Positions 1 to 11,490 of a DNA stretch of 64,000 bases are shown here, one piece after another. The position numbers were made by a program, and so were the translations under genes. Positions within the stretch are counted from its first letter, which is position 1. Each line of letters opens with the position of its first letter. The notes beneath the pieces are model-generated. The model was not told the DNA's origin, did no database searches, and was given only the letters and a program-made list of their open reading frames with translations. The stretch comes from Eutreptiella sp. 'Long Island Sound 2002'. Lineage: Eukaryota; Euglenozoa; Euglenophyceae; Eutreptiales; Eutreptiaceae. The DNA lies in NCBI GenBank assembly GCA_964036045.1, contig OZ038379.1, positions 182,967,315 through 183,031,314 on the forward strand, in the 5' to 3' direction.

Positions 1-880
1 CTGCTGGTGACACTTGACACAGACAGAAGGCACAGGACACCAGGTGGGGGTGCAGAACATGCAATTGAGTCCAAAGACGTCCAGAGACGACATAGTATAC
101 AAGATGGCAACCATTTGCATGGATCGGCTGAGTACGAACATCAATCGACCCTGCACACACGCTAACGTTTGCTGCCTGACCCCACATTGTGCAAAGGTTT
201 CAGAATTGACTTCAACCGGTGACAGTAGTACCTTGGGTAAAGGTGGACAAGGTGCTCTGGTGCCATGCACAAGGCCATCTGCCCTGCCTGACCAGATTCA
301 GGCAGTGAAACAGTCACATGTACTGTCCTGCACTGTCAGGCAATTATCTGTAGATAGCTGCCCAACCGCGTGATACTGCCATTGTATGCAGAAAGGTGCA
401 TACACTCTGATCACTGCTTTGTTACTCTGTTTGTAGTCTAGCACGTGTGTTTGTGTTTGTGCATGTGGTGTGTGTCGTGTGTGCGCGCGCATGTCCGTGT
501 GCATGCATGTGCATGTGGTGTGTGCGTGTGTGCGCGCGTGTATGGCCCCCCAGCTACAGCCGCCACATTGTGTCAATGCCAATGAATGGGTGTTTGCTCA
601 GACTGGTCCCATTTACTTTCTGACGGTGGGCATTCATGGTGGCCTCTTTTCTTGTTCTGTATGACTGAATGACGGCAAGGGGCATACACGACTGACGTTT
701 TTGAGGTGTCCCCGCCTGTTTCTGTGTGCGCATGTGCTTCATTCCTGTGCACAGGTCTCTGCATACCCTACTGCAGTCACTAAATCGATTTTTGTGACCC
801 TCGCCGCCGGTGGTGCAGGGGCCAGTGTACTCGCCAAATCTCAGGTGTGCGGCCCCCCTTTCTTGACATCTTCTTGATTT
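1..880. other. Upstream segment without a recognisable gene
   Basis: No reading frame here looks like a known family. The open frames are short and none has family motifs. A GT/GC alternating tract at about 430-545 is the only clear structure. Nothing else is supported. Confidence 0.4.
430..545. repeat. GT-rich (TG)n/(CG)n microsatellite
   Basis: Alternating purine-pyrimidine sequence dominated by gtgtgt, gcatgtg and short cgcgcg blocks. Such tracts can adopt Z-DNA; that is general knowledge, not something visible here. Confidence 0.7.
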
Positions 881-887
881 CTTCGAC

Positions 888-1345
888 CCATCCATCCATC
901 CATCCTTCCATCCATTTCCTTTCCTTTCCTTTCCTTTCCTTTCCTTTCCTTTCCTTTCCTTTCCTTTCAATTCCATTTCTTCGCTTGCTCACTCGCTTTC
1001 TCTTTCGTTCGTTTGTACATCCATCCCTCCCTCCATCCATCCATCCATCCATCCATTCATCCATCCATCCATCCATCCATCCATCCATCCATCCATCAAT
1101 CCATCCATCCATCCATCAATCCACCCCTCCATCCATCCATTCATCCATCCATCCCTCCATCCCTCCATCCAGCCAGCCAGCCATCCATCCATCCATCCAT
1201 CCCTCTATCCATCCATCCATCCATCCATCCATCCATTCCATTCCTTTCCTTTCCTTTCCTTTCCATTTATTCGCTGAGTCGCTTTCTCTTTCGTTCGTTC
1301 GTTCATTCATCCATCCATCTATCAATCCATCCCTCCATCCAATCC
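888..1345. repeat. Compound (CCAT)n and (TTCC)n microsatellite
   Basis: CCAT tetranucleotide arrays (about 888-920, 1018-1240, 1300-1345) alternate with TTCC arrays (about 918-969 and 1237-1265). The long open frames across it, with histidine/proline/serine/isoleucine or methionine/aspartate/glycine/tryptophan repeats, are a by-product of a stop-free tetranucleotide repeat. Confidence 0.9.
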
Positions 1346-1693
1346 TTAACCGGGCCCTCTTCTGCGAAGGTGGCAACGGAAAAGGTAAAAGGAAGGAAGG
1401 TTGCCTTTTGCTGTACATGCGGAGCGTAACACATTTGGAGACCCCGTTGGAGAACGCCAACGAGTAAGTGTTGCCGAACACAATGGAGAGCAGGGAATAG
1501 AGAAGATGTTTGATGTGGAAGAAGAAACGTCGTGCAACCGCTGTACAGTGAGTCAATTTGGAGCTTGTCAAGTCGGATAAGCGGTCCCGTCAATGATGGT
1601 TGAATTTGATGAGGGTTGAATATTGGTTAATGAACTAAACGATAAAGACATAGCAGCTGGTGGAAAACTCAATTGCTGTCCATATATCTGAAC

Positions 1694-2460
1694 GGCATAA
1701 GGTGGCACGCCCCCCCCCCCTAGGGAACTATGGGCCGGGGTTTGGTGGGGACCAAGGACCCCCCCCTCCTATTTTTGGGTCGAGGAATTCAAAAAAAGAG
1801 GAAGTAGAGTGATTGGAGACGGTGGCAGGGCACAATTTCAGGATTTAGTTGCTAAAAATAGGTATTTCTTACCAAATGACATCATCCCCAAAATAGCCTC
1901 AAAATCCTAAAAACAGCCCTCTTCACCTCACAAAACCCACAAAACACCCAGCCTATTGCCGTCAATGCCTTCATTTGGATCCATTCATCACCCTTTTGCC
2001 CCACTAGTGGCAGGGGAAGGGGCACCTACACCCCAGCGTATCAATTTTTGAGCCAACCTTGCATATTTTGCTATTTTTAGTTCACTGGTTAGGACCCTAT
2101 TTTTGGTGATGTCATACCCTATTTTTAGCCCTACCCACACCTTTGTGCGCCCAAATGCTCCACCCCAACTATCCAAAAACCTTCTCAAAGGTGTTTATTT
2201 GTGTTCCCCACCCTTAAAATAGGGGGTGTGGTTCTTACTTGCCCTCCAATCCTCCCCAAGTCACGGGGGTGGGGGGGGGGTGTCTATTTTTTTCGACATT
2301 GGCGAAAGGCGCCTAGGACCGGACATTTCGGTTCGTGATCAGCCTTGATCTCTTTTTGGCTGTGCATGCTGTTGCTTGCGTGATCTCCCAGAGCGCAATC
2401 ACCACTTGACACACCCACGTGTCACCGCACGGGGGGGGGGGGGGCGTGCCACCTTATGCC
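1694..2460. mobile_element. 767-bp MITE-like element, 8-bp TSD (copy 1)
   Basis: Starts GGCATAAGGTGGCACGCCCC and ends with its inverted complement, so both ends carry an inverted repeat of about 20 bp that runs into a C or G homopolymer. It is flanked by a perfect 8-bp duplication, ATCTGAAC, at 1686-1693 and 2461-2468. No transposase frame is present, so it is non-autonomous. An 8-bp target duplication is typical of hAT and a few other superfamilies; the superfamily assignment is inference. The right-hand 170 bp recurs at 29217-29395. Confidence 0.85.
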
Positions 2461-2479
2461 ATCTGAACATAAGTAGGAT

Positions 2480-3260
2480 GCAGTCATTTGTCAGCACGAG
2501 TGGTCCACTTATTGGACAGCCTTTGTGCTGCATTCATTTAATGGGTTGAGTGCTGTACTTATTTGGAAGCTTAGTACTTCATTCTCTTGGTGGCATGGAT
2601 TCTACACTCATTAGCTAGCCTATGTGCTGCACTTATTTGGCAGTGTGTGCTAAACTCCTTTAGCAGCAAAAGTGATGCTTTTTGTTGATATGTGTATTTG
2701 ATGTATGATTTGCATGTGTCTTGCATTATTGGGCGGCCTGTGTGGTGCACTTATTTAGCAGCTTGTATGCTGCAATCGTTTGGCGACTGGAGTGTTGCAC
2801 TCATCTGGCACCCGCTGTGCTGCGCCCACTTGGAGGCCAGTGGGCTTCAGTTATGCAGCAGCTTGGCAGCGAGTGTGCTGCTCTTATTAAATTGCTTGAG
2901 TGCGAATACATTTGAAAGCCTATGTGGCGCATTTCTATGCAACATGCATGAGGCGTGCAGTAGGAGGTGGCTATGCCGCATTTGTCTAGCATCAGGTGTG
3001 TTGCATGCATTTTGCTGCCTCTGTATTTACTTAGCAACAGGTGTGCTGTGTTCATTTGACAGCGAGTGTGAGGCATATTTTTGGTTACCTGTGTGTTGCA
3101 AAGATTTGGCAGTGTGAGTGCCGAACTTATATGACAGCTTGTGTGCTGCTTTCATTCAATTACGCATGCGCTTCAGTCGTTTGGGTGCTGCCATTGTCTG
3201 GCACTGTGAGTGTTGCATTCGTTTAGCAGGGCGAGTGTGTGATGTTTGCATCCGACAGCC
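2480..3260. repeat. Degenerate array of ~22-bp 'tgtgctgca' units
   Basis: Loose, diverged repetitions of a motif like TTTGGCAGC..GTGTGCTGCA, visible as recurring tgtgctgc, catttgg and cttatttgg words. It looks like an older version of the cleaner array at 3945-5085, from which it is separated by the 92-bp minisatellite. Confidence 0.6.
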
Positions 3261-3286
3261 AGTGTGCTGCATTTATTTGAGTGAAC

Positions 3287-3845
3287 CATGAGCGAGCAGG
3301 ATGCCTGGATGTCAAGTGCCAGATGCCGGGGTGTGGGATGCCAAAGGCACCCAGCCCGATGCCCCATGAGCAAGCGGGATGCCTGGACATTGAGTGCCAA
3401 GAGTGCCATGCCAGATGCTGGGATGTGGGATGCCAAAGGCACCCAGCCCGATGCCCCATGAGCGAGTGGGATGCCTGGACATTGAGTGCCAAGAGTGCCA
3501 TGCCAGATGCGGGGGTGTGTGATGCCAAAGGCACCCAGCCCGATGCCCGATGAGCGAGCGGGATGCCTGGACATTGAGTGCCAAGGGTGCCATGCCAGAT
3601 GCTGGGATGTGGGATGCCAAAGGCACCCAGCCCGATGCCCCATGAGCGAGCGGGATGCCTGGACATTGAGTGCCAAGAGTGCCATGCCAGATGCCGGGCC
3701 GTGGGATGCCAAAGGCACCCAGCCCGATGCCCCATGAGCGAGCGGGATGCCTGGACATTGAGTGCCAAGGATACTATGCCAGATGCGGGGATGTGGGATG
3801 CCAAAGGCACCCCGCCAGCTGCCCACAGGATTGGGTGCCTCACGT
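3287..3845. repeat. ~92-bp minisatellite, about six copies
   Basis: A unit containing GATGCCAAAGGCACCCAGCC and GGATGCCTGGACATTGAGTG repeats about every 92 bp with few substitutions. Overlapping open frames on both strands arise from the repeat and are not supported as genes. Confidence 0.85.
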
Positions 3846-3944
3846 GCAACATGATGCCTAGACACTGCAGGCCAGAGGCAGAGAGATGCCCAGAAGAGAG
3901 GATGCCCGGCAGGACGGAGAGAATGGGTATGAATGCGTTAGCCT

Positions 3945-5085
3945 TGCGAGCGGTGCGCTGCATTTATTTGGCAGTCTGTGGGCTGCAATTGTCTGGCAGC
4001 CTGTGTGCTGCATACATTTGGCGTCGAGTGAACTGCATTTATTTGGCAGCCTGTGTGCTGCACTTGTCTAGCGGCCCATGTGCTGCACAAATTTGGCGTC
4101 CAGAGAATAGCATTTATTTGGCAGCCTGTGTGCTGCACTTGTCTGGCAGCCTGTGTGCGGCACAAATGAAGCGTCAAGTGAAATGCATTTATTTGGCAGC
4201 CTGTGTGCTGCACTTGTCTGGCAGCCTGTGTGCTGCATAAATTTGGCCCCAGTGAACTGCATTTATTTGGCAGCCTGTGTGCTGCACTTGTCTGACAGCC
4301 TGTGTGCTGCATAAATTTGGCGCCCAGTGAACTGCATTTTTTTGGCAGCCTGTGTGCTGCACGTGTCTGGTGGTCTGTGTACTGCACCTGTCTGGCAGCC
4401 TGTGTGCTGCATAAATTTGACGTCCACTGAACTGCATTTATTTGGCAGCCTGTGTGCTGCACTTGTCTGGTGGCCTGTGCACTGCACCTGTCTGGCAGCC
4501 TGTGTGCTGCATAAATGTGACGTCCACTGAACTGCATTTATTTGGCAGCCTGTGTGCTGCACTTGTCTGACAGCCTGTGTGCTGCATAAATTTGGCGTCC
4601 AGAGAACAGCATTTATTTGGCAGACTGTGTGCTGCACCTGTCGGGCAGCCCATGTGCTGCACAAATTTGGCGTCTAGAGAACAGCATTTCTTTGGCAGCC
4701 TGTGTGCTGCGCGTGTCTGGTGGCCTGTGTGCTGCACAAATTTGGCGCCCAGTCAACTGCATTTATTTGGCAGACAGTGTTCTGCACTTGTCATGCAGCC
4801 TGTGTGCTGCACGTGTCAAGCAAGCTGTGTGCCGCATTTATTTGGCAGCCTGTGTGCTGCACTTGTCTGGCAGCCCGTGTGCTGCAGAATTTTGGCGCCC
4901 AGTGAACCGCATGTATTGCATGTGTCTGGTGGCCTGGTGGCCTGTGTACAGCACCTGTCTGGCAGCCGTGTGCTGCACAAATTTGGCGCCCAGTAAACTG
5001 CATGTATTTGGCAGCCTGTGTGCTGCACTTGTCTGGCAGTCTGTGTGCTGCATAAATTTGGCGCCCAGTCAAGCTGCATAGCGAT
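3945..5085. repeat. Tandem array of ~22-bp units in ~65-bp super-units
   Basis: The core TTTGGCAGCCTGTGTGCTGCA recurs throughout. It alternates with CTTGTCTGGCAGCC and with ATAAATTTGGCG(C/T)CCAGTGAA spacers, giving a higher-order period of roughly 65-110 bp. The cysteine-rich open frames across it on both strands are repeat artefacts. Confidence 0.85.
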
Positions 5086-5576
5086 CCATCGGGTTGGTGT
5101 ACTGGAATCCCGTGAGGCGGACTGTTCTCAGTCTCTTGGGCCCTTTAGTGCGGCGCTCTACTGTGACGTTGTTCACCCTGGCCCCCGTGTGCCACTTGCC
5201 GCTGACCGCTACGTTGTCACTCATATCCCGGGGCTTGCTAGTTTCAGTCTCGTCACGATGTCCAGCTACTCCTTCACTATGCCGGACCTAGCTCTCGCCT
5301 GTTTCACCATCATCTGGCACTAGGACTCGTTGTGCGAGGCCTTTGTTGTCATTTGCGTACTTCTTGCTCCTCGGTGAGGGGGACCCTGTGCTCTTGTTCT
5401 TCTCTGGTGTCCTATTGGTTGCCGGGTCAACAATCCCCTGGGTTGGCTTTCTAGCAGCATCTGCGGCTGCTCTACGCTCTGCCCCAACGGTTTCCTCTTC
5501 TTCAAGGCTTGGCGTGTGGCACGTGCTTCACAAATCGGACCAACAGGGTCCACCACCACTTTGCCTCGTCTTCTTA

Positions 5577-6960
5577 TGCTCCCTGGAGCCGGCAATTCAG
5601 TGCCGTGAAGATCCCAGTGGCTAGCATGAGTAGTACCTCAACGTCAATTTCCTCTACATATTTCTCTGCTATCATTGCTTGCACCTTGTCCTCTTCTAGG
5701 ATGTTGGGGTCTTGCAGCGATGACAACAGCGCCGTCGCTTTATCCGAATGCTTGTGGTCCTCTTGGTTCTTCGCTCCCAGACCGCTAGCCGCTTGCGCAT
5801 TCGCCGTTGGCGGCTCATCTCTTGGTTAAGACCGAACATTTGCATTTTGGAACAGCCTGGGCTAGAGTATGTTCCACATGGCGCGAGCGTCAGTATCCTT
5901 GGTGATGCCGATGGAAGACCAGGTTGTCAGTAGGGTCTTACTGGACACTCTCCTCTCAAGCAGTGCATACTTGCTCTTGATGCCCAATAGCTTGACCCCC
6001 GCCGATGGCGCTAGTTGGCGAACAACTTCTTGTTCAACGTCCTGTGTTACTTTGACATATATCGCAAACTACGGGGTCGTGTCGACTTTTGGCCGCAATT
6101 TTTCTACCCCTGTAACGACGGCTTGGTCCACGTCTCCGCTCAGCATGAGGATGGTGAGCATGCGGGCCCGCAAACTGCCCAGTTGGACCCATAACCCCAA
6201 GGCCTCCGTGACTTCCAGCCCCTGATCAAGCACCCACTTGATCTTCCGCGGGTTCCCTTGGATAGCCTAGACCTTCCCAGGCTTGACCTCTATGGCCGGG
6301 GGCATGACAGCTCTATGACAACACAGGCCAGTTTGCAGTACTTTTCCACGGGGCTCTCCTAACGGCGCAAATCTGATTTGGGGGCTCGGGGCTCTCGTGG
6401 CCCTATTAGGGCCATTGTAGCCCATCTGCCTAATATTCCCACCGCTCTCCTTGACCGTCGTACCGCTACTCCTATCACTCCTGTGATGCCGTTGCTTGCA
6501 CGCTTTTATCTGATCCGCTGTAACGTGCCGCACTCGTGGCGCACTTCGTTGGCCCGTTTGTTGTACGCACACATTGGCACATAACTTCGTCCCGAGCCAC
6601 TGTAGCTTGCATTCCATCATTGTACCGGGGCATCCGCAATTGCGGGCATGAGTCGAGTAGACTCGCATCCCACTGGTTCTTGGGGCGTCCACTTTGGTGT
6701 GGGATCCTGGTTGCAACTTTCCTCAAGCCGTCTAGAAGCAATAGCTCCTTGATCTCAATTTTGTCTGATCTGAATGAGTCTCTATATACCCCTGATAGCG
6801 TGGTGTCTAAATTGTCCCCAGGGACAAACATTACGACTTCGTTGTATTGTTGGAGCATATCCCGGAACGTCCGGTAGTCCAAGAATATTGCTCCAAATAT
6901 CCCAGCCCAACCCCCAGAAAAAGTGAACGCCACAATAGCTGTCCTGGTGACATGTGTGTA
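5577..6960 (-). pseudogene. Decayed retroelement-like ORF (gag/ORF1 candidate)
   Basis: Read on the minus strand, a long coding-like stretch is recoverable in pieces. One segment (about 6475-6933) contains a FRSDKIEIKELLLLDGLRKV-type helix. Further down are segments with YVKVTQDVEQEVVRQLAPSA and AMIAEKYVEEIDVEVLLMLA. The pieces are interrupted by in-frame TAG and TAA codons (for example near 6253, 6072, 5866 and 5826) and by frame changes. It contains no enzyme motif I recognise. Its position back to back with a decayed reverse-transcriptase frame suggests an ORF1/gag-type protein, but that is inference; it could be an unrelated transposon gene. Not functional as it stands. Confidence 0.4.
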
Positions 6961-7079
6961 CCATCAGGAGAGGAGGAGACCAACAGTGTGGTGTGTCATG
7001 CCCCCCTACTCGGCCGATAGCGTGTTCATGTTGTTATGGGGGTACGCAAGAAGTGTTGAAATAGGAGCCACGGTAGAGT

Positions 7080-8094
7080 TTCAACACGAAGCCTAGGCAG
7101 TGGTTGCCGCAAAATGGGAGACCACAGAAAGGCATTCAATTTGGGCTTACAGAGCAACCTCAGTGAAACCGGCGAGAGTAGCAACACCAGCCTCAAAAGG
7201 AGTGAGGACAATGACACCCAAGAGTGGGAAAAAGTTGCAAACAATATGGAACTCAGGATTCGGCATAGAGGCCACGGGTTGCAAGAAGGATCATCATGGG
7301 CGTTGGAGGATGGTCACCATCAAGGGGGCCCGTTGAAGGGTGCCGGTGCAGAAGACCGGCACTTACCAACCGGCGGTAGCCAAAGGACAACAAGAAGAAG
7401 TGATGGGCCACTACACTCTAGCTTGGGATTTTCATGTACTTGAGAGTAGTCGGATGGAGGAAGACACTAGGGAACTGAAGTGCGGTGAGCAGTGTGCACG
7501 GGTCACCAGGATCTTGGGCGCGAAATGGACAAGTAAAGGGTCTCGTGTGGAGACAATGGGGAACAGAAGCGTGCAGTTGCTAGGCACAACGCAGACTCTA
7601 GATAGAGATGCCGTATAGTCGGGAGTGCTAGCGTGCGGTGTGACGAAGCTCGTGATGCGAGCGGCATCGCCCACCATAGGCACGTGCGGGATATGACAAG
7701 CACCGGACGAGGGTTCTCTAGAGGGAGAGCACGTTGCTCGCCTATGGGTAATCATGCACGTGTGGGAACACGGCAGGGAACACCAAGTACTAGTCCGTGC
7801 GGGCCGAGTACATAGGAATAGGCGTTGGACGCCTGGTGATATGGTCCACTGGTGGAAGACAATTTGCAGGGCAACAAGATAGGATGCTACCTAGCGTCAG
7901 TGGGAGGGGGAGACAATAAAGTACAGAGTGTGTGGTGGTAAGTGCTCAGTGCATCCCGACTGGACAGCCCCGGAACGGGGCAAGCAAAGGTATAAAGCAC
8001 GAGCGTGGAGCACAATGAGAGTCCCTGAAGCATGCAAACAAGTAAATTTGGGGTATAGCCGGGTGTTAGTCAACTGCCAAGGGATCAACCGTGA
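7080..8094 (+). other. Probable 5' part of the retroelement, no intact ORF
   Basis: Several overlapping frames of 60-110 codons alternate here, and none is open throughout. From about 8098 the sequence is alignable with the minus-strand RT fragment (SEWV...SRVEKVADAM), so at least the 3' end of this stretch belongs to the RT-bearing element. No apurinic or other endonuclease motif could be identified. Confidence 0.35.
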
Positions 8095-9921
8095 GAAGGA
8101 GCAGTCTCATCGGAATGGGTAGCAGGGCTTGTAGAGAGACAAGTAGCAAAAGCAAGCAGTAGCCGAGTGGAGAAAGTGGCAGATGCAATGGTAAGCCGGG
8201 ACGCGGGGAGAGTGTCAGTAGCCACAATACTCCAAAGGAAAGCCGAGTTCCCTAACAAGACAGTAGGGGTGGACTGCACAGTGGCGTACTTAGTGAAGGT
8301 CTTTGGATTGAGGACGGCAAGCCAATTTGCTAACATCCTCAACATGGCGTATGAGCAGTGGCCGGAGGAGACAAGGCAAGTGCTTCACATGACCTTGCAC
8401 AGGTCGACAGGGTTTGACGTGAACAAGAACACGAGGCCTATCAAGGTCTTGTCAGCTTTGCTCAAGATTCAAGCGAAGCTGCTAGCGCCCATGGTGCAGA
8501 CACTAACCAGGCCCCGGTGGTCTGCATGAAGGCAGTTTGCAGGATACAAAGGGAGCTCAGTGCACGGCATGAGGAGGCTGATGCACATTCTCATCACACA
8601 GGCCCTAGCCACGAAGGGTGCAGTAGGTGTCATGCTCCGGGACATAGTGGGGGCGTACAACAAAGTCATGAGGCAATCCATGAAGGGAGTGGCAGATCAA
8701 GGGCAGCCAGCAGGACGGAAAGTAGTGCACAGTGTGTTGGACATGTACATGTCCCTGAGGACATATGTAGTGACGGCTTATGGGCTGAGCGAGTGGTATA
8801 GCCAGCTAGCCGGAGTCTTACATGGCGGTGATCTAGACCCAGTCCTGTACATCATGGCCATGCATCCCATGCACTTAGCAATTAGGGAAATGCAGCAAGG
8901 TGTGCCGGTGACAACCTACGGCGGCAATGAGGTTGTAGGCGCGATGGGATATATGCATGACACTGTGGCAGCGGCAGCAGCCCCCCCCCCCCCCCCCGAG
9001 AGAGGTGGCAAAGAAAACGCAAGCTCTGGCAGATACCCTAAAAGGGCTAGTTCATGCGTTGGGGCAGTGGAATCATAGTGGGAAGATGAAGATGCTAGGA
9101 TACCGAGTACAGGATGGTGAAGTGAGAGTTAACCAGTCCTCCATCCGGTGGGGGACACACAAGGTGAGCACCCAACCGAGGTACAAGGTCGTAAAGCTGC
9201 TGGGGGGTAATGCCAACATCACCGGAGGGTTTGTGCAAATCATCAAGATTTGGACAAACAAAGCAATGGCGCAACTATGTAGGTGGCTAGTGTCAGCGGA
9301 AGTAGCAGTCGCAGTGATCGAAGGACTGGTTGAAAATAGGATGGTATTCAAAGGAATCGTCAACATCCCTTCGGACAGTCAACTGGATGAACTAACTAGT
9401 GTGGTAAACAGAGCGTTCAAGGGAGCTTTCGGGATACCCAGGCGCATGCCGAGAGAGTGTGTGTACGAAGTAGTGGGGAGGCCTGCCCCTGACCAAGTTG
9501 TGTGCACCACGGCACTAGTGGAGTATCACAAATCCATGAACAGCCCCAGCGATGTACCGGAAGAAGCAGCATGGCATCAATGGCAAAATCTAGACCTCCA
9601 TAAATACGACACCGATGTACTGCGCCTTAGAAAAAGGGCTGGAGCGATGGGGCCGGAGTTCCACAGGGTGGGATTGAGAAAGCAAAAAAGTGGGTGCTGC
9701 GCAAGCCACAGGGGACGAGAATGTGCCACACCCTGTACATTTTCGGCGATGCCAGATATATCCACATGTGGGGAGATGCAGCCAAAGTGATGGACGAGAC
9801 TGGCAGAGTGTGGCTCCAACAACGGGTAACGCTACCAGCGCAAGGGATGAGCACCAAGCTAGTTGCGTCTACCATGATCGTGATGGCGTATGAGTGCGGG
9901 ACGTTGTATCCAACTAGCTAG
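8095..9921 (+). pseudogene. Non-LTR-type reverse transcriptase, decayed
   Basis: The recognisable RT blocks occur in order: GVD...LVKVF (about 8267-8309), TRPIKVLSALLKIQAKLL (about 8431-8484), QFAGYKGSSV (about 8533-8562), the block-A-like LRDIVGAYN (about 8638-8664), GVLHGGDLDPVLY (about 8812-8850) and GYMHDT (about 8947-8964) in place of the YxDD box. In that box the first catalytic Asp is His. A TGA at 8527-8529 interrupts the frame. A run of 17 C at 8981-8997 shifts frame 1 to frame 2. A second shift at an A-run near 9685-9690 returns it to frame 1, which ends at TAG 9919-9921. The element would once have copied its RNA by target-primed reverse transcription; this copy is dead. A related fragment lies on the minus strand at 12507-12998. 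Confidence 0.75.
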
Positions 9922-10179
9922 TGGAAGTCCACGAAGTGTGGTCCTAGTCGGACTGCCCAGGAGCGATCCAAGGGATCAAGTCGGCAAACGTACATCAGAA
10001 GCAAGGGTACATAGCACATAGAGCGATTACGGCATGTCAAGGGAAGGAGATAACTGCCAATTGGGGGTGGGTGTAGGCGCAACATAACTCGCAATAGCAG
10101 GATTGGATTTCCAGAGAGAATCGGCACATGGATGGGGAGGCCAAGGAAGGAGCGAGAGGCAGAGCGCAGCCCATGCGAT

Positions 10180-11054
10180 TACCGGTCGTATGGACAGACG
10201 GTACGACAATATTACCATTGTACAAGGGGGAAGTCACAGGGGACTTGCGGAAGTTCCTGATGAGCAACGGTTAGTGAGCACTCACGTGCACTAGCCCGTC
10301 GGCCACATCGGCGCCACGGAAGAGAGCGTGGACTAGCGTCCCGCAGGAAACAGTAGAGGCATGGAGGAGAGTACAACCGCTAGTCGTGAGAGACTGGGGA
10401 GAAGTAAGGACGTGGTGCCTCTATGCCAACACCCTAGAGTGGGAACGGGAAGGGGTGCAGCAACACTGCCCCCAGTGCAAAATGTGGTGCGACAGTGTGC
10501 GCCACCACCTGTTCCACAAGTGCATGGTGACCAAGCTTAGGGTGTACCAGTGGGTGCAGGAGGTGTGCCGCATCCGGAAGCCCAAGGCCGTTCCGTCGAC
10601 CAGAATACAGCCGACATGGGGAGGAGTTCGAATCTTAGGCACGCCAAGAATAGACATAGTGTGGTCCCACTCATCGAGGGCGAGCAGCTTGCTTGACGGG
10701 GACTCCGAGACTAGAGTGGTTTGGCCCGTGTGGCTTGGATTGGGCCACATCCGGGGCATCACAGTACCCCTGGCGCGAGCAGGAGCCAGAAGAGCACAAG
10801 CAATTGTGGTCCAAGTGCTGAAGGCAGCACATGTCATGGTGCACTCCGGTGAGGATGTGAGTGATGGACGATCCATGCGATCGAGCATCCTACGTGGATG
10901 GACAACGGGGACCAACAGCCGAGTAGTCACTAGTATCAACCCCAAAAGGCGGAGGGGAGCAAAACCAGCAAATTTTCTAGTATGGTGGGTATTGAGTCCG
11001 GCCATTAGGCCCAGGGCAGAGAGCAGTCTAGCACTGCTGCTGCAAACTGGTTAA
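10180..11054 (+). pseudogene. C-terminal part of the retroelement polyprotein
   Basis: A third frame picks up at about 10184 with VVWTDGTTILPLYKGEVTGD, passes adjacent TAG and TGA stops near 10270, and stays open from 10386 to 11054. At about 10460-10530 it has a cysteine/histidine cluster, HCPQCKMWC followed by a histidine pair, HLFHKC. This resembles the C-terminal zinc-knuckle-like motif of many non-LTR retrotransposon proteins. The remainder is not recognisable. Together with the preceding RT segment it forms one decayed element; I cannot fix its 3' end. Confidence 0.5.
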
Positions 11055-11398
11055 GGAATTCATGCCGCAGAGTGGAATAGCAGAGTCCCGGATGTATGGA
11101 TGGGACAGTCAGCAGGTCCAGTAAGCGCAGTAGCCAGTGAGGCTGTGTGTAGAGGCACCCAAGGGAAACGTGTGTATTGGTGCCTAGTCCACAGCGAATG
11201 GGGCTGGAGGGGGTGTAGAAAAGATTGTGGAGTTCATCAGTGGTGCCTGGATGTACTTGGGGTTACTGTGGTCATTAGAGATTTGGAAGGAGTACAAGGG
11301 GTACAGCCGGAGAAGTGTGCTGCCATTGCATGTCTTCTGCAGGACGCAGCGAAACAGCCGGCACAAGCAACATAAGGTGGCCACAGAATAGTGGGTAT

Positions 11399-11490
11399 AT
11401 GCGTCGCGAACAGTGGAAATCCACAGGCAAAGGAGGCAAGAGCGGGCACAAAGGAGCCGCACACCAGTGGCAACAGCCCTACACGCGACG
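11399..11490 (+). CDS. cobT: cobT exon 1 (provisional)
   Basis: ATG at 11399-11401 opens a frame of 30 codons plus two bases, ending before a strong donor GTAAGTACG at 11491. The encoded stretch is rich in Lys, Arg, Gly and Gln with almost no acidic residues, which could suit an organellar transit peptide (inference). It has no family similarity. It was chosen only because its phase and position fit exon 2. Confidence 0.35.

Noticed and set aside
888-1467. Long frames with His-Pro-Ser-Ile or Met-Asp-Gly-Trp repeats (also at 12187-12443 and 12973-13312)
   Set aside because: They are translations of (CCAT)n microsatellites, open in several frames and on both strands, with no unique domain.
3173-5081. 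Cysteine- and glutamine-rich frames of 130-246 codons on both strands
   Set aside because: They follow the 92-bp and 22-bp repeats exactly and overlap each other on both strands, so there is no evidence of coding.
5577-6960. Reassignment of TAG/TAA to glutamine, because stops fall where Gln fits
   Set aside because: The cobT exons contain no internal TAG or TAA and end with TAG exactly at the family C-terminus, so the standard code applies. C-to-T decay explains the stops.
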